A DNA stretch of 64,000 bases from positions 992,001-1,056,000 of the forward strand of contig NEEC01000016.1 of NCBI GenBank assembly GCA_002189035.1, in the 5' to 3' direction. Below the pieces are notes generated by a model. That model did not search any database, was not told the DNA's origin, and saw only the letters and a list, made by a program, of their open reading frames with translations. The position numbers and the translations under genes were made by a program. Source of the DNA: Utricularia gibba (Eukaryota; Streptophyta; Magnoliopsida; Lamiales; Lentibulariaceae). Shown piece by piece: positions 24,107 to 33,874 of the stretch. Position 1 is the stretch's first letter, and every line of letters begins with the position of its first letter.

Positions 24107-24680
24107 TAGTTACCACTGTTTAAAACCAGATGTTTTCTCATGGGCAGAGCAACGTTTAGCTTAAAGGGACGAGAAGTCAAGGAGTGGAAGAAACACAACA
24201 CTTCCTGGAAAGCAGACAAGTGGATTAGAGAAATGAGGTTGCAGGAAAATGGAAGAAAATAGTTGTGGATATCCCTCAGGCCCCAGCCACCACGAACATG
24301 GTTTCATTTTAACTGTGATACAACTGATACATGGTAAAAATGAGAACTTTTTACACCGAGCAAGTTAGGATGAAAGCGAGGTTTGCAGGTTAGAGGTGCT
24401 CCATTGCCAATTGCCCTACTGTTTCTTTGCGCTTATTTTTGTTATATGATCAGAAACGCTTCGCTTCCAAATCCTGGTCATTGAACGACAAATGCTAATC
24501 TGGCAGTGACCCGATTAAAATGCTGACGTTCCAATGGAGTGAACGCCGGCTGCGAAAATTCGTGGGCATTGGGGAGTTGGTGGATTGAAAATCAACTTAT
24601 TTGCGTGACTCCCAGGAAGAAAATCATCGCCATATTTGACTCCCCCACGACCGAATTATCATCGTTTCTCTGCGAAATCC
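24107..24680. other. Compact divergent promoter of the PPR and MVD genes
   Basis: Only 574 bases separate the two start codons, so both leaders and promoters must fit here. No TATA box is obvious at either end. No gene is seen. Confidence 0.6.
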
Positions 24681-27299
24681 ATGGCGACGGAGTGTGCCGA
24701 GAAATGGGTTCTTACGGTGACTGCTCGGACACCCACCAACATAGCTGTTGTTAAGTACTGGGGAAAGAGGGACGAGGATCTTATCCTTCCTGTGAACGAC
24801 AGCATTAGTGTTACGCTCGATCCCGCTCATCTCTGCACCACTACCTCCGTTGCCGTCAGCCCTGGCTTCGATAATGACCGTATGTGGCTTAACGGCAAGG
24901 TTTGTGACAGTTTTTTTTCTTACGCTGTTCCAACTTTCTGCAACAAATGTGGCAGGTAGAGATCAAATTTTATGTTTTCATGGAAGATTTAGCTTTTTGG
25001 TAGACTGCGATCTAGGTGCTGTCTGTTTATTTGTTTCATCTGTAGATCAGCCATCATTTGCATAGCTTCAAGGAACTGTTTGCTTGTAAAGGGTTATTTT
25101 TTTATACAAGAACGTCTTTCCCTCTTTTCTGCTCTATCTTCTTTTAAGTTGAAGACTTGAACTCCAAGGGATTGCCTTGTTGCTTGATAGCTTTGAGATT
25201 CATAGGAATGAGCTATGCCTATATGAAACTCAGATTTTTGCTTTTTACATTATAATTCTTGAAATTTCAGGAAGTATCTCTTTCTGGGGATAGATTCCAG
25301 AATTGTTTGAGAGAACTAAGATCACGCGCTAGTGATTTCGAGGATGAGGAGAAAGGTATAAAGATCCTGAAGAAAGACTGGCAAAAGCTGCATGTTCATG
25401 TTGTATCCTACAACAATTTTCCTACAGCTGCTGGCTTGGCATCATCTGCTGCTGGTTTGGCTTGCCTAGGTAATGCCAGTTCATGATAACAGCAACAATT
25501 TTCTAATTTTCTTTACTCTTATTGAGAAGCAGTTGTCATCATAATATACTGATACCAGGCTACTTAAGCTGATGATAAGACGTTTGTAAGGTGACCTCTA
25601 TAAACCTTCAAATTTGTAAATGACCACGGCTTGTCTCTGCAGTTTTCTCTCTTGCTAAGCTAATGAATGTGAAAGAGGATCATAGCATGCTGTCTGCCAT
25701 TGCCAGGTAATCTTTCCAGATGTGTGTTTCTGTTGTGTACTTTTCCTGCTGAATTAAGCTGAAAAAGGACTGCCAAAATGAAAACCGGATAAGATGATGT
25801 TTCAAAATTTACTCATACAGGATCAAAGTAGCCAAAAAAACGATAGTTTTGAAGGGCGATCTATCAAATTTTACAGATACAGTCTTCTGATATTCTACAT
25901 AACTTAATGTTTAGTATGTGAGCTTAGAGCATGGCCTTCATCCTCCTCCTTTTGGATTTGAATAATTTTAGTCGTTTATCCCAGACAAGGATCTGGAAGT
26001 GCTTGCCGTAGCTTGTATGGCGGATTTGTGAAGTGGGTTATGGGGAAGGTACGTTTAGCATCTTCTGTGTATTTGCTAGTAGTGCTCCAGACATTTTGAC
26101 TATTGCTTGTAAACGTCTAATTCTTACTCCTGGATGAGTGAAGGAGGATGATGGATCAGATAGCATTGCTGTTCAACTTGCTGATGAAAAGCACTGGGAT
26201 GACCTTGTTATCATCATTGCTGTGGTTCGTCTTTCTCATAAACACCAGTTTGTTCCTGTCTTCAGCAACCAATTTTCATTCTCTACTTCAGGTAAGTTCA
26301 AGACAAAAGGAAACAAGTAGTACATCTGGAATGCGTGAGAGTGTTGAAACAAGTACACTTTTGAAATACAGAGCGCAGGTAATCCTGTGTGCATTTTTTG
26401 CTACTCTCTAGACAAAAATATGCCTTCCTGGATGGATACTCCGAGCTCTACCGACTTGAAACATTTACAAGATGACATGCTCTTACCTGTGAAGTAATAT
26501 ATCACAGGAAGTAGTACCAAAACGGACCATACAGATGGAGGAAGCAATCAGAAACCGTGACTTTTCAGCATTTGCTCGCTTGACGTGTGCAGATAGTAAT
26601 CAGTTCCATGCAGTCTGCCTTGATACCTCACCTCCCATATTCTACATGAATGACACTTCTCATAGGTAAGCAAATTTCTTGTTGTTTAGTTTCCTTTAAC
26701 TCTGCAGCCTGGTTCTCTCTTGCAGTAGTAATTCATGTGACCTCATCGTTTTGCAGAATTATTAGTTGTATTGAGAAATGGAATCAACAGGAAGGAGCAC
26801 CTCAGGTTTTCCCTCATCTGCCTGTGTCCATAGCTTCCTTTCTGGTATTTCTTGTAATATGCTCAATGAATCCTACTCAACAGGTGGCGTATACATTCGA
26901 TGCTGGGCCAAATGCAGTGATGATTTCTCCCAACAGAAGAGTTGCCACTCTACTGCTTCAGAGGCTCCTCTTCTACTTCCCCCCTCCAACAGACTCCGAA
27001 TTAAGCAGGTGATGATGATCATCTCTTCAGTTCTCTATTCCCCAACTCGTCCTGAAGATTGCAGACCACCCTTCCGCAGCTATGTCATCGGCGACACGGC
27101 GATACTGAAGGACGCCGGCGTTTGCGAGGCGAAGGACGTGGAAGCCTTAGCTCCTCCCCCGGAATCTAAGGACAAGAATCCAGCAAGGTTCAGAGGAGAT
27201 GTTAGCTACTTCATCTGCACAAGACCAGGTGAAGGTCCCATTGTGCTGACTAATGAACACCAGTCCCTTATCAACCCTGCAACTGGGCTTCCCAAGTGA
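24681..27299 (+). CDS. MVD: Diphosphomevalonate decarboxylase
   Basis: GHMP-family enzyme making isopentenyl diphosphate from mevalonate 5-diphosphate with ATP, the last step of the mevalonate pathway to sterols and other isoprenoids. Ten exons: 24681-24899, 25271-25469, 25643-25706, 25985-26048, 26144-26224, 26292-26378, 26508-26665, 26757-26805, 26884-27008 and 27080-27299, in total 421 residues in frame. Family motifs: [16 protein letters not shown] at the N-terminus, NDSISVTL, the ATP loop region [47 protein letters not shown] and [10 protein letters not shown]. The nonapeptide SVTLDPAHL in exon 1 fits the internal PTS2-like peroxisomal signal proposed for plant MVD. The C-terminus is GLPK. 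Exon 6 begins with GTAAGT, which mimics a donor but is required as coding for VSSRQKE. Confidence 0.96.
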
Positions 27300-28605
27300 A
27301 GCATGTGAGCCTTCAAGATATGAACTTTTTTCTGCTGATTCTGTGGGTTTCTTAGTTCCGCGGCATTACATGCTATCAGTGTTGTTTTCTGATGAGTGGT
27401 TTGATATCATTTCTTGGAGCGACCAACTGCTTGGTAGTATTGAAGAACATATTGATCTTCTAATGTATGTTCGTCCAAAAACTTCAATAATCTAAATCTA
27501 TTTATTATCATATTGTTCGTTTCGAATATATAATCTTTAAAATTTCATGTTTTCCTTATTTTTTTATTTGTATTTCTAAAAAAAATTATAAATTACTTTA
27601 AACAAAGCATACCTTACTTTGAAATTATTGGTAATAACCTTCTATTGTGTACGGAAAAAGATCTTATACAAAATTTGTATTGTCATATTATTTAATCTCA
27701 TTCTATGGGATTTGACTATAATTCTTCTACCATTACTTGGGCAAGGCACTACATATAACATCAACAAAAGGTGCTATCTTTATATAATTAATTAATTATT
27801 TATGTAAAAAAATATTACAAATTTATTGTAGTTGGGCTTGCTTCATTTTAAAAAAAGCATGTGCTACTTTTTAGTTTTTAGTTTTTTTACAAAAATAATG
27901 TTTATTTATAATAAAAAAGAACTAATTTTTTGAATTGGACCAAAACAGAGAAATGTATGGTATGCAAATCGAACTATTGAGTACTTGTATTTAAAAAAAT
28001 TATTAAAAAATGGAATTATTAACACTGAATTCTTTAATTTTCTTTTATACACTAAAATAAAAAAATGAATATTAAATATGAGAAAGTACCCCACCCACCT
28101 TGTGGTACTGCATTGAGGAGCTGTAGTACAGATATGAAAGATGCGCTTGTACTGTACTGCGGTGTATGGCCCACACCTGACCAACCTTTTTAGGAGAATA
28201 TATTCTCATTATTCATAATTATGTGCTTAGGTGACTTGTTTTTAGTAAAATTAGGGAATGATTAGAATTTAATAATTATGTGCGATTGATTTATTTATAG
28301 TAAGAAAAACATAGTATTTACATACAATTTAAAGTAAGAAAGTGAACACATGTTGTTGTACGCGTTGTAGTACCATTTTACCTTTTTTTCGTACACAACC
28401 CATCGGATAAATTAAATGAAATTTCCCAAAAATTGTTTTTTTTTGGGAATTTTTTTTTAAAGAATTATCATCAATTTTCTTTCTTGGTGGATTGGGTTGG
28501 TATCGAAATCCCTCCATTCTACTTTTCGTCCTTATAAATACTCATCGTCTTTCAATTGAGAATTGTGATTCGGATTACTTTCGGTTGCTTTTGTCAACGA
28601 TCGCC
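27300..28605. other. AT-rich spacer between MVD and the copper chaperone
   Basis: The MVD 3' region, then very AT-rich sequence from about 27480 to 28490 with many short A and T runs and no recognisable gene or transposon ends. The last 100 bases are probably the promoter and leader of the copper chaperone. Confidence 0.5.
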
Positions 28606-29449
28606 ATGTCGCAGGTGGGATTTCCTTGGTTTCTGGTTTTTGGTTTTTTTTTTAGTTATTGTGCTGGGGTAGGCTCGTTTATTTGTTTATGTGAACTATT
28701 TGATGGGTTTTTTTGCTTGTTTGTTTGGCGTTTTTGGATTAATTACTTGTTTTGGGCGTGCACTTTTGCTGCTCTTTGATTGGTATGTATGTTTTTGAGG
28801 GGATGTGTTTGATTTATTGTGTTGCTTGCCCTGTTTCGGTTTATAGAAAAGGCATCGGTTTCAGATCAAGGGCTCTGTTTGCTTGATTTATTATGCAGAA
28901 TTTGTTGACATTTTGTTCCTTAAAGAAATGAAAAATAGTTGGGTACTTGAAGTTGGCTCTTGTATGTTGTAAGAGTGATGAACCTGTCATTTTGGGCAGA
29001 CTGTGGAGCTCAAGGTTGCTATGTCATGCCAAGGCTGTGCAGGAGCTGTGAGAAGGGTTCTTGGAAAATTGGAAGGTTTGTCGCTTCCTCCTATAAAACA
29101 TAGCCTTTATTTGTGCATTCTCGGAGCAGGAACTTTTCGAATATAACTGACGGGTTGTCATGGTCCGTCTTCTGTGCATTCTGTGGGACGCCGTTATCTA
29201 TGTTGCATTATGTTCAGCACTCAATTCTGGCAGAATGCCACAGACTATTAACAAAGATCTGGTGTGCCCATTTCCATTTTCCGTATTTGAACTGAGTATC
29301 GTGATTATCATGCAGGTGTTGAATCATATGACATTGATATGGAGAAGCAGAAGGTGACTGTGATAGGAAGTGTTTCACCAGACACTGTATTCCAGACGGT
29401 TTCAAAGACTGGGAAAGCAACATCCTTCTGGGAAGCACCAAAGGAATAA
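28606..29449 (+). CDS. ATX1: Copper chaperone, ATX1/CCH type
   Basis: Small cytosolic Cu(I) carrier that delivers copper to P-type ATPases of the secretory pathway. Three exons, 28606-28614 (only Met-Ser-Gln), 29000-29075 and 29316-29449, give 72 residues. The heavy-metal-associated fold is complete: [20 protein letters not shown] carries the MxCxxC copper site (M-S-C-Q-G-C), followed by [20 protein letters not shown] and the conserved tail [19 protein letters not shown]. The plant-specific C-terminal extension of CCH is absent, so ATX1 is the better label. A nine-base first coding exon is the usual plant arrangement for this family. The ATG at 28606 is the only one that fits the exon. Confidence 0.93.
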
Positions 29450-29821
29450 GTAAAGGCACCACCTTCCACCTAAACCGAAGTGCTGCTTGATATCTGCCAC
29501 TCCCATAGAATGCTGATGCTGTAATATTACGTCTGTGTCTTGTGTTTCTGCTGGTACCTTCATAAATAAGTTTCGGGAAATCCCACTTGTTCTCATCCAA
29601 GGGAATAGTTGTGCACACGTTTGCTTGTGTGATATTAGCTTGATGAACAACACCGGCTTAACTGATATGATCACACAAGTACTGTAGAAGTAATTTTGCA
29701 TTGTTGTTTTTGCTGTCGGTTGTATAGAACGAGGTGATACAATCAAAGCAAATGAAGCAATCACGTACATAGATTTTGATTTCAAACTCAGAATGAAGGC
29801 AGCGAAACAGACAAGGAAATT
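29450..29821. other. Convergent 3' ends of ATX1 and the coiled-coil gene
   Basis: 372 bases between two stop codons of converging genes, so the 3' untranslated regions may overlap. No further feature is seen. Confidence 0.5.
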
Positions 29822-30670
29822 TCATGGCTTTGGGATGAGAACCTTGCTGAGTTCTTCCAACTTCCTCGTCCTCAACATCTCACTTTGATTCAGCAACTGC
29901 ATGTGCCCCAACACAAGCATATTGAAACATCTAGATTCTTCTAGAATAACCATATAGTTTCACTTCGAATCCGAAGCTTGAGAATTACCTCCAGTAAGGC
30001 AGACGTGAGATGGGCTTTCTCTTTGCTCCTTTCCTCGAAGGCTTCCATTGCTTCTTTATATTCCTTCTCCTGTTAGATGAGAAAACTGCATCAGTATGTG
30101 AACAAGAAACCATATTTGTTACTGGAGACAACCAAGAGAGCAGTTGAAGATGCTCAGTTGTCAGCCAGGTAACATATTCTTTTGAACGATGACAGCATAC
30201 GCTACTTGAAGTTACCTTCTTCTGGCAGATCTGAGATAGAGACTTGAGATCCCTACTCGCAAGCTCTAGTTTTCGCCTGACAACAGCCAGTTCCTTCCTC
30301 GTCGGATCAGTAAAATCTTCAAGCTCCTGATGTCCAACTCAGTATTGTTCATAAAAAGAACTCACTTTCAACTGGAGGGGATGACCCAAATGATGAAGTT
30401 CTACTTTCAAAATCATCAATCAGAAAAAAAAAAAAACAAACTCACTTCACAAACTTGAGTCAACTTCTTCGCTTCTTCTTCAGCTTTTAGGAGCTGTGCC
30501 TCCACTCTTTTCCTCATCTCCATCCTCCTCTTTTCTATCTCCCCTTCTTTCTGCTGGTATGTAGTGATCGCCATCCTTGAGGCCTCGTCCTCCTCCTCGG
30601 ATTGTCGACCGCTGCTTCCGAAGCTCGCAGCAAGGGCGCACTTCATTTTCATCTTCTTAGTCTCCTCCAT
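29822..30670 (-). CDS. Small coiled-coil protein, possibly RAB6-interacting golgin-like
   Basis: Function not established. Four exons, 30670-30446, 30326-30216, 30069-29989 and 29896-29822, join in frame to 163 residues. The protein is highly charged and almost wholly coiled-coil from about residue 30: GEIEKRRMEMRKRVEAQLLK, KAEEEAKKLTQVCEELEDF, DPTRKELAVVRRKLELASRD and KKEKEYKEAMEAFEERSKEK, ending LRTRKLEELSKVLIPKP. No signal peptide or membrane segment is seen. Plant proteins with this layout are often labelled RAB6-interacting golgin by automatic pipelines; I regard that name as weak. The start ATG at 30668-30670 is preceded in frame by another possible reading without better support. Confidence 0.75.
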
Positions 30671-31930
30671 CTTGATGAATTGGAGACGATGGAAGTGCCT
30701 TCTGTATGCCATCCACTATTTTTGAAACTCCGGTCTCCAAGAGTGTGCTTGCCAACTTTCTTTTGCTTTTGCTTTACTATTTGCTTTCTTTTCCCTTCCC
30801 TGACCTTCTTTCCAGCCAAACAAATGTGAATAAAGAACATCTAAATAGTTTGTGGGCACACCAAACACCAAAAGGGTGGCTTCTTATTGCAAGCTTTAAA
30901 TTCTCCTATGTGCTGTGTGGATCTGTAAGGATGGAATCTCAGCAAGTAGCTCTATCAGTTGCACACAGCTTATGCATCATATCATGAATGTGGACGCCAC
31001 GTGATGGTGGTGCTACCTTGAGCACATGCACCTCATTTAGAGTCGTATGCCACTAGCTTATCAGTATCAGTTATCGGTTTTCAGCAGTTGCACTCAATTT
31101 GAAAGCACTGCTTTAGTTTTTTTTTCCTTGGAACCGAAAAACATGACCTGCAGTAGATGAAATGCAGGAAAACTGCAAATTGCTGATGCAAAGTCAAATT
31201 AGGATCTCTTCCATGAAAACTGTACTACTACAAAAAGCTGACAGCCAAGATGGCCATTTTACTACAAGAGTATCTATCACGAGGATGAGGCTGATTAACA
31301 GATGTCCAGGTGAACAAGTAAAATCTAGCAAGTACAATAGCTTGTCAGCAGATGATTTCACCACCACAGATTCATTGGCGTCCCTGAAGGAGCAAGTGAA
31401 GAAGCCGTTGATTCAAGAGTGGGCAAGCATGATCTACAATATCACATGAAATATATTATTTTGAGGTTTATAACCAGGAAATTATTGCCTATATCTGCAC
31501 AGAAAGCAAGGGAGAACAAGCTTCCACAAAAGCTACTGTTTTTCTCAAGTATTGTGGTTGCGAGGTATTGATTTTATTGCAACAACCACACGCCTGACCG
31601 AAATGGTTGCTGCAATAAGTGACTCAAACAAATCAAGTAAGAATGAAGAACATCTTATTTCAAGTTCAACACTTCAGGTAATAACAGCAGAAAGAGGGAA
31701 TCTTGCACAAGCTTTTCTATCCGATCACTGCATAGCCTCGTTTCGCTTATAAGCAAAGCTTCTAATTATAGTTTTGAAAAACTTTGTCTAGCATTGCAAT
31801 TCGTGAGACGAATGCACAGGAGCCAGGAGAAGCTCTAAATGAAGGTAGGAAAGTGGTACCATAATGAAAAATTCTAAAATTAATGAGAAGCAGATGCATC
31901 ACATAAAGTACCTCGGTGCGCACACGGCCA
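30671..31930. other. Spacer between the coiled-coil gene and SmB
   Basis: About 1.26 kb holding the coiled-coil gene promoter and the SmB 3' region. A 95-codon plus-strand frame at 31162-31449 is not recognisable and has no homology I can name. No RNA gene or repeat is seen. Confidence 0.45.
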
Positions 31931-32766
31931 CTAATTTTGTGGAGGATTTGGTGGAGGCGGCATTCCAGGCCTTGGTTGTCCGAATCCTTGCATCTGTCCT
32001 CCCGGAGCTGGAGGGGGCATACCCGGCCTCGGCGGCTGCTGACCTGGTGGAGGACCGCCGGGCATTAATGGCCTTGGAGGCCCTCCGGGTGGCGGTGGAC
32101 CGCGCATCATCTGAGGAGGTGGCATCATCGGTGGTCTCTGGCCAAACTGAGGGGGTGGAGCAAATCCTGCAGGCGGTGGACCACCAGGTCTGAATTGCGG
32201 TGGAGGGGGCATCGGCATTCCAGGTCTAGGTGGAAAAGCACCAGGCGGTGGTGCCATCTGTGGCGGCCGAACCACCGGCGGCTGCTGAGGAGGGTACGAC
32301 ATTGGCTGAACCGATATCTGGGGAGGTCGCGATATCTGTGGCTGCATCATGCCCGGTGCAGGTCCCCAAACCCACGAACAGGACCCGCGAGTCCGGGCTG
32401 GGCTTGACTCGGTGGACCAGTAACAATACCCCGTCCTGCGGCACGGCCAATTCCAGGGCCAGCAACAACGCCGCCTGAAGTGGTCTTAAGACGTGATTCA
32501 TCTGGAGGTGGCGGTCCTTCGACCGTAAGGGAAATGACTTCTTCTCCTCTCAGAAGTACCAGTCCAAGCGTACGACGGTCCTCCCTATCTTCCTTAGTTC
32601 CCTTCTTCGGAGGAAGTTTGCGAAACTCCTCGCAGTCGCCGAGGACGAGGTTCATGTGACGATCGAACGCCATGAACTTTCCGATGAGCTGACGACCATC
32701 CGAAATCGTCACCCTCATTCGGTAGTTGACGTACTGCAGCATCTTCGAACTCTTCGACATCGACAT
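31931..32766 (-). CDS. SmB: snRNP core protein SmB/B', apparent one-base frameshift
   Basis: Core Sm-ring protein of U1, U2, U4 and U5 snRNPs in the spliceosome. One exon. The N-terminal Sm fold is complete: [19 protein letters not shown], then [32 protein letters not shown] and [20 protein letters not shown]. After [20 protein letters not shown] the frame reads [15 protein letters not shown] and stops at 32347. The expected proline-rich tail continues in another frame from 32350 ([20 protein letters not shown] and PGMPPPP repeats) to 31931. The break lies at CCCC, 32364-32367 on the plus strand: the span is 836 bases, one short of 279 codons. The ATG at 32766 begins the family's canonical MSMSKSSKM. 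Confidence 0.88.
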
Positions 32767-33874
32767 TGTTGCAGAATCCAAAAAATGAATCCCCTCCTCT
32801 AGGGTTTAGATTCCAAGAACCAGAGGAATTGGGAACAACTGTAAAACAGAAGCGCGATGGGCCTATTCCACCTTATACAAAAGTACTTGGGCCTGGCCCA
32901 CTACTGGAGGTGGCATTCTTGAAAATTCATGATAATACATAATAATGCATCCAATGTTATCAGAATTCTGAAGTTAAACATACTTTTCAATCTGAATGGT
33001 CTGGTAGTTGAAAGTTGGCAATGTGGGCAGTTGTCAAGATCAAAGTTTGTTTGGTTTAGCTCCATTTTAAAAAATGATTCTCAAACAAAATATACCTTGT
33101 TTTTTATTTTACATAAAATTGAAATAATGAATTTTTTTATTTTTTAAAAAAACTGAGTTACTTCTACTTCAATAAAAATTGAAACACTTTTTGAATATAT
33201 TTATTTATTTTACCTTCATTTTATTTTAAATTTCAAAAAATTGTATAATTAATAAGAATAAATTAGTAATATAATTAAAAATAAAAACTTCATATGAAAC
33301 AAATTACACCAAACACATTTTGTTGCTACGTTTTGCTTCTATCTGTTTAAAATTGATAAACCAAACATAAATTACTCAAAAAAAACATTTATACAGAATC
33401 ACTTTTTTTAGAGTCATTTTTAAGATTCCAAAATATGATTATTAGATAGCTTTGAGAGCACATGCCACACTATCCATGAGGCGGCAGCTGCCCATAACAA
33501 TACTATCCTTGCACCAGAACAAGGAGGATTCCACACGCATCACATTTCCACAGGCTTGTTTTGGATACAAGATTCATCATCTAAGTCTGTACATGTAAAG
33601 GCGTGGAACCGAATCCAAGTCTGTATAGCCTCCTCACCCTGTAGATCCTTCCTCATTCAGTGCCTTGAAGCAACACTTTGTCTCCCATTTCCCAGTGAGG
33701 CAAGTGACTCTCACTAAATTGGTCATTGAAGTCTCTTTGGATCAGAACAAGTTACTTCCCTTCAGTGCTCCAAGTACGAGTGTGTACTGGATATACTGCC
33801 CCTTGGTGGTGTACTACGGGCAAAACGTGGAGATCGTCTACTTCTTGACAAAGGTGAGTCTCCAATCTTCTCAT
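32767..33874. other. Spacer between SmB and the cap methyltransferase
   Basis: SmB leader and promoter next to 32767, then AT-rich sequence at 33050-33430, then probable 3' untranslated sequence of the methyltransferase gene. An 84-codon plus-strand frame at 33665-33919 overlaps its last exon and is not supported. Confidence 0.45.

Noticed and set aside
26292-26297. GTAAGT at the start of MVD exon 6 as a donor site
   Set aside because: The bases are needed to code Val-Ser in the conserved [10 protein letters not shown] block; the true donor is at 26225.
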